From Gammaproteobacteria bacterium (GTDB taxonomy: Bacteria; Pseudomonadota; Gammaproteobacteria; Chromatiales; Chromatiaceae): DNA of 64,000 nucleotides. Under the pieces are notes generated by a model that saw only the letters and a program-made list of their open reading frames with translations, was not told the DNA's origin and searched no databases. Each line of letters opens with the position of its first letter. Position 1 is the stretch's first letter. Of this stretch, positions 47,410-57,969 are shown one piece after another. The position numbers and the translations under genes were made by a program. The stretch is from NCBI GenBank assembly GCA_030065815.1, contig JASJCU010000003.1, positions 1 through 64,000 of the forward strand, given 5' to 3'.

Positions 47410-47828
47410 GCGTCGGCGTGCTGCTGATCACCCACCCCGGCATCGGTTCGTCGCTGCTGCACATCGCAACCCGCATCATCGGCAGGACGACGCTGCCGGT
47501 GAAGTGTCTCGAAGTCCCGCCCGACGCCGCGCTCGAACCGGTCTGCGAAAGCGCACGCAGCATGCTCAAGGTACTCGACCGCGGCTCTGGCGTGCTGGTG
47601 CTGACCGATATGTTCGGTGCGACGCCGCACAACATCGCGCGCGAGGTCGCGTGCGGCAACAGCCGCCAGACGGTGCTGTCCGGCGTCAACCTGCCGATGC
47701 TGGTGCGCATCTTCAACTACCCCGGCGACGACCTCGACACGCTAGCCAGCAAGGCCGCCGAAGGAGGCACCCGCGGCATCATGAGCTGCCCGGTCGAGTC
47801 GATCGGCGGCGATGCGACGGAACCCTGA
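47406..47828 (+). CDS. PTS EIIA component, mannose family
   Basis: This 140-residue EIIA-Man fold protein has the phosphorylatable His10 in LLITHPGIGSSLL and VLVLTDMFGATPHNIARE. The GTG at 47406 is the start: it overlaps the rapZ stop (GTGA) and gives the family N-terminus. No EIIB, IIC or IID partner is present, so it probably acts in regulation instead of sugar uptake. This is the usual case in proteobacteria with HprK. Confidence 0.92.
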   Translation: MSVGVLLITHPGIGSSLLHIATRIIGRTTLPVKCLEVPPDAALEPVCESARSMLKVLDRGSGVLVLTDMFGATPHNIAREVACGNSRQTVLSGVNLPMLVRIFNYPGDDLDTLASKAAEGGTRGIMSCPVESIGGDATEP

Positions 47829-47831
47829 GCG

Positions 47832-48101
47832 ATGCTGACGCGCGAGGTCACGATCGCCAACCGCCTCGGCCTGCACGCCCGCGCCGCGGCCAAGCTGGTC
47901 GGGGTCGCCAACGGCTACGCCGCCGACGTGGTGCTCGACAAGCAGGGGCAGCGGGTCAACGGCAAGAGCATCATGGGCGTGATGATGCTGGCCGCGAGCA
48001 AGGGCACGGTGCTGCAGCTGCATGTCGACGGCGAGAACGAGGCCGAGGCGATGGACGCGCTGGTCGCACTGATCGAAGACAAGTTCGGCGAAGGCGAATG
48101 A
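47832..48101 (+). CDS. ptsH: Phosphocarrier protein HPr
   Basis: This 89-residue HPr has His15 in GLHARAAAKLV, phosphorylated by EI. Ser46 in NGKSIMGVMML is the site for HprK. Both regulatory residues are intact. It is coupled to ptsI through an ATGA overlap and lies 3 nt after the EIIA-Man gene. Confidence 0.97.
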   Translation: MLTREVTIANRLGLHARAAAKLVGVANGYAADVVLDKQGQRVNGKSIMGVMMLAASKGTVLQLHVDGENEAEAMDALVALIEDKFGEGE

Positions 48102-49831
48102 CTGTCGCCTGCCTCGGCACCGGGATCGGCGGCAGCGGCGACATCGCCATCGGCGACGCCTACCACGTCAGTCGCGGCGCGGTCTGCGTCAACCCGAGCT
48201 GGGTCGAGTCGAGCCAGGTCGATGCCGAGGTGCGGCGTTTCGAGAGCGCGATCGCCACGGCCGGGGAACAGCTGCGCCGGGTGCGCCAGCAGATCCCCGG
48301 CGACACGCCGCCGGACATCGCCGAGTTCATCGACACCCACCTGCTGATGCTCGAGGACAAGGCGCTGTCGAGCCAGCCGATCCACCTGATCCGCAGCCAG
48401 GGCTTGAGCGCCGAGTGGGCGTTGCAGCAGCACCGCGATGCGCTGATCCGTGTGTTCGAACAGATCGAGGACACCTACCTGCGCACCCGGCGCGACGACC
48501 TCGACCACGTCGTCGACCGCATCCTCGACATCCTGCTCGAACACCAGGCACCGGCGTTCGACGACCTCGCCGGGCGCATCGTGCTCGCCGAGGACCTGAT
48601 GCCGGCCGACCTGATCCTGATGAAGAACCAGGGGATTGCCGGCTTCGTCACCGACTACGGCGGGCCGATGTCGCACACCGCGATCCTCGCGCGCAGTCTC
48701 GGGCTGCCGGCCGTGGTCGGCGCACGCGGTGTCTGCCGCTGCCTGCGCCACGGCGAGCGGCTGATACTCGACGCGGCCAACGGCGTCGTGCTGGCCGGCG
48801 CCGACACGGCGACGCTGCTGCAGTTCGAGGCGTTGCGCAGCGCCGCGATCTCGCGCACCGCCGAGCTGCGCCGCCGCGGCGCCGGGCCCACGGTGACGCG
48901 CGACGGCGCGACGCTGACCATCAACGCCAACATCGAACTCGCGGAGGACGTCGACGTCGCCCGAGCCAACGGCGCCGACGGCGTCGGTCTGTACCGTACC
49001 GAGTTCCTGTACATGAACCGCGACACGCCGCCGTCGGAGGACGAGCACTACCGCGCCTACCGCGACGTCGTCGACGGCATGCGCGGCCGGCCGATCACGA
49101 TCCGCACACTCGACCTCGGCGCCGACAAGCAGCCGGGCGGCGGCGCGCACGGCGCCGCATCGAGCAATCCTGCGCTCGGCCTGCGCGCGATCCGCCTGTG
49201 CCTCAAGGAACCGGAGCTGTTCTACCCCCAGGTGCGCGCAATCCTGCGCGCGTCGGCGCATGGCCGGGTGCGCCTGATGCTGCCGATGCTGACCAGCGCC
49301 TGGGAGGTCGACCAGGCCAAGCGCATCATCGCATTGGTGATGCGCCAGCTGGATGCCGATGGCATCGACTACGATCGCGGCATCCCGATCGGCGGCATGA
49401 TCGAGGTGCCGGCGGCGGCACTGAACGCGCGCGCCTTTGCGCGGCGCCTCGACTTCCTGTCGATCGGCACCAACGATCTCATCCAGTACACGCTGGCGAT
49501 CGACCGCGTCGACGACGAGCTCACCTACCTCTACGATCCCGGTCATCCGGCCGTGCTGCGCCTGATCCGCGAGGTCATCGACGCCGGCCGTGCGACAGGT
49601 GTACCGGTCAGCATGTGCGGCGAGATGGCCGGCGACCTGGCCTTCGTGCCGCTGCTCCTCGGCATGGGCCTGCGCGAGTTCAGTATGCAGCCGGCCGCGA
49701 TCCTCGACCTGCGCGAGTACGTACGCGATCTCGACAGCGGCGAGCTCGAGCGCATCGCGACCTGCGTACTCGACGATCCGACCCAGCCCGACCCACTCGA
49801 CGCATTCACCCGGACGTTGCACACGCACTGA
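48098..49831 (+). CDS. ptsI: PTS enzyme I
   Basis: This 577-residue EI transfers phosphate from phosphoenolpyruvate to HPr. His193 in GGPMSHTAILARSLGLPAVVG is the phosphorylated residue. The PEP-binding barrel shows NADGVGLYRTEFLYM, FLSIGTNDLIQYTLAIDR and the active-site Cys in SMCGEMAGD. There is no N-terminal GAF domain, so this is PtsI and not PtsP. It is the last gene of the PTS group. Confidence 0.97.
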   Translation: MTVACLGTGIGGSGDIAIGDAYHVSRGAVCVNPSWVESSQVDAEVRRFESAIATAGEQLRRVRQQIPGDTPPDIAEFIDTHLLMLEDKALSSQPIHLIRSQGLSAEWALQQHRDALIRVFEQIEDTYLRTRRDDLDHVVDRILDILLEHQAPAFDDLAGRIVLAEDLMPADLILMKNQGIAGFVTDYGGPMSHTAILARSLGLPAVVGARGVCRCLRHGERLILDAANGVVLAGADTATLLQFEALRSAAISRTAELRRRGAGPTVTRDGATLTINANIELAEDVDVARANGADGVGLYRTEFLYMNRDTPPSEDEHYRAYRDVVDGMRGRPITIRTLDLGADKQPGGGAHGAASSNPALGLRAIRLCLKEPELFYPQVRAILRASAHGRVRLMLPMLTSAWEVDQAKRIIALVMRQLDADGIDYDRGIPIGGMIEVPAAALNARAFARRLDFLSIGTNDLIQYTLAIDRVDDELTYLYDPGHPAVLRLIREVIDAGRATGVPVSMCGEMAGDLAFVPLLLGMGLREFSMQPAAILDLREYVRDLDSGELERIATCVLDDPTQPDPLDAFTRTLHTH

Positions 49832-49904
49832 AACGCCGCGCATCGGCGTCGGGCCGACTGCTACACTCAGCGGCAGTCCCCGACACCGCAGCAAGACCGC
49901 AACG

Positions 49905-51263
49905 ATGAGCGCGCCGCCCGAGCACAGCGACGACACCCGCCTGCAACGCTTGCAGGAGATCCTGGCGTCGGGCGCGGTGCGCGAGGCGTCGCGCCTGCTG
50001 CGCAGTCTCGCCCCGGCCGAGATCGCACACCTGCTCGAGTCGCTGCCGGCGGCGCAACGCGAGATCGTCTGGAACCTGGTCGACGAGGAGCGCGACGGCC
50101 AGATCCTGCTGCTGGTCACCGACGAGGTGCGCGCGCAGCTGATCCGCCACATGGACCCGCAGGAACTGCTTGCGGCGACCGAGAACCTGGATCTCGACGA
50201 CCTCGCCGATCTGGTCCAGCAGATGCCGACGGCGATCACCGCCGAGGTCATGGACGCACTCGACGACCAGCGCCGCAAGCGCCTCGAGGCGGTGCTGACC
50301 TACCCGGAGGACACCGCCGGCGGCCTGATGAACACCGACACCGTGACGGTGCGGCCGGAGGTGACGCTCGACGTCGTGCTGCGCTACCTGCGGCGCCTCG
50401 GCGAGGCTGTGCCGAGCTCGACCGACAAGCTGTTCGTCGTCAACCGCGACGACGGCTATCTCGGCGTCCTGCGGCTGTCGGCGCTGGTCACGCGCGACCC
50501 CGACGACACCGTCGCCGAGGCGATGAGCCTCGACATGCAACCGATCCACGCCGACCTGTCGGAGTCCGAGGTGGCGCGACGCTTCGAGGCACACGACATG
50601 CTGTCGGCGCCGGTCGTCGACGCCGATGGCCAGCTGCTCGGCCGCATCACCGTCGACGACGTCGTCGACGTGATCCGCGAGGAAGGCGAGCACCAGTTTA
50701 TGGGCAGCGCCGGCCTGTCCGAAGAGGAGGACATGTTCGCGCCGGTGCTGACCAGTACGCGGCGCCGCGCGTTGTGGCTCGGCATCAACCTGGCGACCGC
50801 GTTCCTCGCGTCGTGGGTCATCGGCCAGTTCGAGGACACGCTGTCGCAGGTGGTCGCGCTGGCGGTGCTGATGCCGATCGTCGCCAGCATGGGCGGCATC
50901 GCCGGCAGCCAGACGCTGACCCTGGCGATTCGCGGCATCGCGCTCGGCCAGCTCGGCCCGGGCAACGCGCGCGCGCTGCTGCTCAAGGAGCTCGCCGTGG
51001 GCACGCTGAACAGCCTGATCTGGGCCGCCGTCGTCGCCGTGATCGCCGGCATCTGGTTCAGCAGCGCCGAGATTGCGATCCTGATCGCGGTCGCGATCAC
51101 GATCAACCTGGTGTTCGCAGCGATCGCCGGCTCGCTGCTGCCGCTGCTGCTGGAACGGCTCGGCATCGACCCGGCGCTGGCCGGCTCGGTCCTGCTGACG
51201 ACGGTCACCGATGTCGTCGGCTTCCTCGCCTTCCTCGGCCTCGCGACACTGTTCCTGGTCTGA
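49905..51263 (+). CDS. mgtE: Magnesium transporter MgtE
   Basis: This 452-residue protein has a cytoplasmic N domain (residues about 15-130) and two CBS domains (about 135-250) containing YPEDTAGGLMNTDTVTV. Five C-terminal helices include the pore-region sequence PIVASMGGIAGSQTLTLAIRG. It is a Mg2+ channel gated by cytoplasmic Mg2+ through the N and CBS domains. It follows ptsI by 73 nt, as in related gammaproteobacteria. Confidence 0.95.
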   Translation: MSAPPEHSDDTRLQRLQEILASGAVREASRLLRSLAPAEIAHLLESLPAAQREIVWNLVDEERDGQILLLVTDEVRAQLIRHMDPQELLAATENLDLDDLADLVQQMPTAITAEVMDALDDQRRKRLEAVLTYPEDTAGGLMNTDTVTVRPEVTLDVVLRYLRRLGEAVPSSTDKLFVVNRDDGYLGVLRLSALVTRDPDDTVAEAMSLDMQPIHADLSESEVARRFEAHDMLSAPVVDADGQLLGRITVDDVVDVIREEGEHQFMGSAGLSEEEDMFAPVLTSTRRRALWLGINLATAFLASWVIGQFEDTLSQVVALAVLMPIVASMGGIAGSQTLTLAIRGIALGQLGPGNARALLLKELAVGTLNSLIWAAVVAVIAGIWFSSAEIAILIAVAITINLVFAAIAGSLLPLLLERLGIDPALAGSVLLTTVTDVVGFLAFLGLATLFLV

Positions 51264-51280
51264 CGAGAGGGCCGCCGCCG

Positions 51281-52051
51281 ATGATGTCACGCTGCATCTA
51301 CCGCGAGGAGCACGACGACACCCACCTCGAGATCTGGGAGGAGGACGACCGGCGCAGCCTGTGGTTCGACGACGTGATCCTGCAGTCCGAGATCCACATC
51401 CACGATCCCGCGGTGCTGCCAAACCCGGTCAACCGCGCGATGCTCGCGCACCTGATGTTCGAGCTGCCGCTCGAGCGCGTGCTGCTCGCCGGATGCGGCG
51501 GCGGCGCGATCGCGCGCTGGCTGCACGCCCGCGCCCCGGAGGTCGCCGGCGACGCCGTGGAGCTGTCGCCGACGGTCGCGCGGCTGGCGCGCGAGTACTT
51601 CGACTTTCCGGCGCCGGCATCCAGCCGCTGGCGGCTGCAGGTCGACGACGTGCGCGCGTTCGTCGCGCGCAGCGGTGCGGCCTACGACTACATACTCGTC
51701 GACCTCGAAGAGAACCAATCGACGCCCGACTGGGTCACCGGCGAGGCCTTTCTCACCGCCAGCCACCGCCGGCTGTCGCCGACCGGCGTGCTGACGCTGA
51801 ACCTGATCGTCGACGACAACCTCGGCGCCAGCAGCGCGCTGCAGCGCATCCGCCGCGTGTTCGGACCCGGCATCCTGCTGGTCGACGATCCGGCGCACGA
51901 CAACCTGCTGGTGTTGGCGTTCCGCGCCGCTGCGCCGGCGCCGCCGCCGGCAGACCGGCTGCGTCGTCTGGGCCAGACGTGGGGGATCGATTTCAGCGCG
52001 CTGGCCGGGCGCGTCACGCGGCTGCCGGCTGCCGACGACGCGCCGCGCTGA
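51281..52051 (+). CDS. Spermidine synthase-like methyltransferase-fold protein
   Basis: This 256-residue Rossmann-fold protein has a nucleotide-binding loop VLLAGCGGGAIARWL and DAVELSPTVARLAREYF. The acidic motif YDYILVDLEENQS follows. It aligns best with spermidine-synthase-like proteins, but the N-terminal beta-barrel is short and the catalytic Asp motif is not typical, so polyamine synthesis is not assured. It is downstream of mgtE by 17 nt, probably in the same transcript. Confidence 0.7.
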   Translation: MMSRCIYREEHDDTHLEIWEEDDRRSLWFDDVILQSEIHIHDPAVLPNPVNRAMLAHLMFELPLERVLLAGCGGGAIARWLHARAPEVAGDAVELSPTVARLAREYFDFPAPASSRWRLQVDDVRAFVARSGAAYDYILVDLEENQSTPDWVTGEAFLTASHRRLSPTGVLTLNLIVDDNLGASSALQRIRRVFGPGILLVDDPAHDNLLVLAFRAAAPAPPPADRLRRLGQTWGIDFSALAGRVTRLPAADDAPR

Positions 52052-52075
52052 CGCGCGCCACGTCCCTCGGTCTGC

Positions 52076-52633
52076 TCAGTCGGCTGCGCTGTCGCCGCCG
52101 TCGGCAGCGCCCGGGGTCTTGCGCTGGAAGCGCGTGGCGCCACATTTGGGGCACTCGGGGATACGCCCGGTCTTGTCGAAGGACAGCTCCTCGCCGCACG
52201 CGGTGCACTGCAGCACGCCCGGCGCCGTGACCTCACCGCTGTGATACAGGCTGGCCTCACGTGCCTGGTCGGCGAACCCCTTCAGCGCCTGGGAGGTCTG
52301 GTCGGCCATGCCGGCGAACATCTCCAGCATGCGGTTCTGCATCAGCTGCCAGTCGAAGCTGAGCCAGTCGCGCAGCTCCTGACCGGTGTCGGCAAGGAAC
52401 CCTGCCGCCTCGTGCAGGTCGCGTTCGACGTAGCGCGACACGCGGTCGGCCTCCTCGCGCGTCAGCTCCTGCAGTTCGACCGCCTTCTCGCGCGCATCGG
52501 CGAGCGCCTCGCGCAGCCACGGTACGGTCTTCTTCTCGGCATTGTCGGCCGCTTCGTGGACACGCTCGAGCATCGACTCGTAGGCGGCCACCATGCGATC
52601 GACCGGATCCTTCGGTTTGTCAGTCATGACCAT
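52076..52633 (-). CDS. DUF1451 (YbeL-type) zinc-ribbon protein
   Basis: This 185-residue protein has a long helical N-terminal part (residues about 10-125), followed by a zinc ribbon with Cys-x2-Cys pairs in QCTACGEELS and PECPKCGATRF. It matches the DUF1451/YbeL family of unknown function. It is convergent with the preceding gene. Its 5' side faces the inverted-repeat element at 52666. Confidence 0.85.
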   Translation of the reverse strand: MVMTDKPKDPVDRMVAAYESMLERVHEAADNAEKKTVPWLREALADAREKAVELQELTREEADRVSRYVERDLHEAAGFLADTGQELRDWLSFDWQLMQNRMLEMFAGMADQTSQALKGFADQAREASLYHSGEVTAPGVLQCTACGEELSFDKTGRIPECPKCGATRFQRKTPGAADGGDSAAD

Positions 52634-52665
52634 CTATCCTCGTACGCTCGGGATACTGGTCATTT

Positions 52666-52925
52666 TAGCCTGCATATTGCATGAGCATTTGGAGAGCCTG
52701 CGGCTTTCGCAGCCGTTGTGGCGCCGGCTTGGAGCGAAAGTCATAGCCATCGCTATGGCTTGAGCGAAAGCCAAGCAATAGCGAGCGAGAAATCGCAGGA
52801 ATCCAAACAGAACAGCGCCGGGTACAAACTGAAACGTCCGGTTTTTCGCAAAAGCGGAAGGTACCCGCCGTGGTATCAGACAGGCGCAGGGTTGGCGCTG
52901 TTCGGCTCATGCAACATGCAGGCTA
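52666..52925. repeat. 260-bp element with 21-bp terminal inverted repeats
   Basis: The left end (52666-52686) and right end (52905-52925) are inverted copies, starting TAGCCTGCA and differing at one position. Inside, GAACAGCGCC (52810-52819) and GGCGCTGTTC (52894-52903) form a nested inverted pair. GAGCGAAAG occurs twice, flanking a small CATAGC/GCTATG hairpin. There is no open frame for a transposase. It fills the gap 52634-52943, which holds no gene. A MITE-like or structured intergenic repeat is likely. Confidence 0.75.
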
Positions 52926-52943
52926 GCCCAGTCGTCGGTAAGC

Positions 52944-53390
52944 CTAGGCGACCTCGCGGTTGTCGCCGGTGACCTTCTGCACGGCCGGGTACAGGTGCTC
53001 GGTCTCGGCCTGGATACGATCCAGCACCATGTCGAACATCTCCTGCGTGTCCTTCATGAACACGTCGTACTCCTTGATAACCAGCCGCTTGCTGCGCAGC
53101 TTGCACCAGCGCTTCAGGTACGCCGAGAAGATCCGGTTGATCTCCCGCGAGCCGCCCATGAACCGGTTGGCGACGTTGCGGATCTTCTGATCGCTCGCAC
53201 CGAGTAGCTTGGAGTACATCTCGTTGTCGGTGACGGCCATGTGATCCTTGACGGCCGCGACGTATTCGAAGAACAGGTTGCAGGTGATCTCCGAATCACA
53301 CAGGGAGCGATCACCGAGCAGATGCTGCAGGACATTCGTGAGTTCAGTAATCTTATGGTTCTGGCGATGCAGTTCTTGGTAGCTGACCAT
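52944..53390 (-). CDS. Hemerythrin-like four-helix protein
   Basis: This 148-residue all-helical protein has histidines and acidic residues spaced as in hemerythrin HHE domains: HRQNHKITELTNVLQHLL, VKDHMAVTDNEMYSKLL and a late ETEHLYPAVQ. Several canonical ligands are not obvious, so binding of a di-iron site is uncertain. Related proteins take part in oxygen or nitric oxide sensing and iron repair. It stands alone, beside the inverted-repeat element. Confidence 0.5.
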   Translation of the reverse strand: MVSYQELHRQNHKITELTNVLQHLLGDRSLCDSEITCNLFFEYVAAVKDHMAVTDNEMYSKLLGASDQKIRNVANRFMGGSREINRIFSAYLKRWCKLRSKRLVIKEYDVFMKDTQEMFDMVLDRIQAETEHLYPAVQKVTGDNREVA

Positions 53391-53629
53391 GTCGTCTCTC
53401 TCCTTATCCAGCCGCTCTGCGGTAGTTATAGTCGTAGCGACGGGAAAACAGACCCGTGAGCTTAACTATGGATACGGCGGTCTCGCCATGGCAATCACCA
53501 ATTGACAGGTTTTTAACCCAGCGCAAACGCTGGCGGCAACGCGTGCAGCGCAACAATTGGCCCCGCGGCGCGCATCGCACCCCCGTGTAAGCTGCGGTAT
53601 CCTTTCACGATTTCCTTGCTCCCCAGTGA

Positions 53630-56185
<2,556 letters not shown>

Positions 56186-56197
56186 CGGAGCCCGAGC

Positions 56198-56710
56198 ATG
56201 CCGCGATCCCAGCACCGAACCCTTCTGCCCGCTGCACTGCTGGTCGGCGCGACGCTGCTGCTCGCTGCGTGCGGCTTCCAACCACGCGGTCAAACGGCAG
56301 CGCTCGCCGGCATCCCGTCGCCGCTGCACATCCGCGGCATCAGCCCGTACTCGGACCTCGGCCGCGAACTGGGCAGCCAGCTGCAGCGCGCCGGCGTCGC
56401 GACATCGCCGGGCATCGCCGGCAGCGCCCTGGTGCTGCATATCCGCGACTACGAGACCGACGCCCGGGTGCTGACCGTCGACAGCCGCAACCGCGCGGTC
56501 GAGAGCGAACTCGAGCACAGCCTGCGCTTCGAACTGCGCTCACCCGACGACCGGGTGCTCGCCGCGGCGCAGACCGTGCGCGTGCTGCGCATCCAGCTGA
56601 CGCCGCGCGAGACGATCCTGGCCAACCGGCGCGGCGCGGCGCAGCTGCGCGAGGACATGGTCGAGGAGCTGGCGCAACGCGTCCTGCAGCGGGTCGCCGC
56701 GCAGCACTGA
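56198..56710 (+). CDS. lptE: LPS-assembly lipoprotein LptE
   Basis: This 170-residue lipoprotein has lipobox LLAACG, with Cys25 as the acylated residue. Family features are CGFQPRG after the Cys, DYETDARVLTVDSRNRAVESEL and the C-terminal AAQLREDMVEELAQRVLQRV. It plugs and helps to assemble the LptD barrel in the outer membrane. Together with lptC/A/B at 41-43 kb it completes much of the LPS export route in this window. Confidence 0.93.
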   Translation: MPRSQHRTLLPAALLVGATLLLAACGFQPRGQTAALAGIPSPLHIRGISPYSDLGRELGSQLQRAGVATSPGIAGSALVLHIRDYETDARVLTVDSRNRAVESELEHSLRFELRSPDDRVLAAAQTVRVLRIQLTPRETILANRRGAAQLREDMVEELAQRVLQRVAAQH

Positions 56711-56716
56711 CGGCGT

Positions 56717-57742
56717 ATGCGGATCTACCCGGACAGGCTGGACGAACACCTCGCCGGGCAGCTCGCCGCCGTATACCTGATCAGCGGCGACGAACCCTTG
56801 CAGCTCGGCGAGTGCGGCGACGCGATCCGCCACGCGGCGCGTGCCGCCGGCTACACGACGCGCGACGTGCTCGAGGCCGGCAGCGGCTTCGACTGGCAGC
56901 AGCTGACGGCCGCGGCCGCGGCATTCTCGCTGTTCGGCGACAAGAAGATCATCGACCTGCGGATCCCAGGCGGCAAGCCGGGCGCCGACGGCAGCCGCGC
57001 GCTCAGCGCCTATTGCGAGGATCCGCCGCCCGACACCCTGCTGCTGCTGACGCTGCCCAAGCTCGACCGCCAGCAGCCCAACAGCAAGTGGTTCAAGGCC
57101 ATCGACCGGCTCGGCGTGACCATCCAGGTGTGGCCGATCGAGGCCGGCCGGCTGCCACGCTGGATCGAGCAGCGCCTGCGCCAGGCCGGTATCCGGCCCA
57201 GCCGCGACGCCGTGCGCATGCTCGCCGAGCGCGTCGAGGGCAACCTGCTCGCCGCATGCCAGGAGATCGACAAGCTGGTGCTGCTGCACGGCAGCGGGCC
57301 GCTGGATGCCGAGCAGCTGGCCGCCGCGGTCGCCGACAGCGCGCGCTACGACGTGTTCGAACTGGTCGACAGCGCGCTGCGCGGCGACGCCGCGCGCGCC
57401 GTACATATCCTCGACGGCCTGCGCGGCGAGGGCAGCGCGCCGTCGGTCGTGCTCTGGGCGCTGCACCGCGAGATCCGCACGCTGGCAGCGATCTCGACGG
57501 ATGTCGCGCAGGGGATGTCCACCGACCACGCGATCAACCGCGCCAAGGTATTCCGCAAACGTACCGGGCTGGTGCGCCAGGGTGTCGACAGGCTGCGTAC
57601 CGCGCAGTGGCTGGGCCTGCTCGACGCCTGCCATGTCGCCGACGCGGCGATCAAGGGCGTCAACCGGCAGTCCGCGTGGACACTGCTCGAACGCATCACG
57701 CTGGCGCTGTGCGGTCAGCCGCGCATGACCGCGGCCGGATGA
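56717..57742 (+). CDS. holA: DNA polymerase III delta subunit HolA
   Basis: This 341-residue clamp-loader subunit shows an N-terminal YLISGDEPLQLGECGDAIR, then FSLFGDKKIIDLRIP and the AAA+-like central part. GNLLAACQEIDKLVLL and VFELVDSALRGDAARAVHIL follow in the C-terminal domain. Delta opens the beta clamp during loading. After it, 57743-57969 shows no convincing gene. Confidence 0.93.
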   Translation: MRIYPDRLDEHLAGQLAAVYLISGDEPLQLGECGDAIRHAARAAGYTTRDVLEAGSGFDWQQLTAAAAAFSLFGDKKIIDLRIPGGKPGADGSRALSAYCEDPPPDTLLLLTLPKLDRQQPNSKWFKAIDRLGVTIQVWPIEAGRLPRWIEQRLRQAGIRPSRDAVRMLAERVEGNLLAACQEIDKLVLLHGSGPLDAEQLAAAVADSARYDVFELVDSALRGDAARAVHILDGLRGEGSAPSVVLWALHREIRTLAAISTDVAQGMSTDHAINRAKVFRKRTGLVRQGVDRLRTAQWLGLLDACHVADAAIKGVNRQSAWTLLERITLALCGQPRMTAAG

Positions 57743-57969
57743 CCGGCGCCCTTCCCGTCGCGAAGGCCTGGCGCGTAGCGGCCGCGCGACTGGCGATCGC
57801 GCGACTGGCGATGGCGTTGGAAGCGGCGGCATCTGCGACTACGCTGAGTGTGGACGCACCGCGTCGTCGACCGGCGACGAGACCGGGACCGGCCGGCCAC
57901 GCGTCGACGCGCCGGCGGACCGGCTGCGCAATGCCGACACGCGATCAACCCGTGCGGGTGCTATGACCG

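Noticed and set aside
57739-57966. A 75-codon frame starting with an ATGA overlap at the holA stop
   Set aside because: The translation is Ala/Arg-rich with no domain, signal or conserved look, and it contains short DNA repeats. The overlap alone is not enough.
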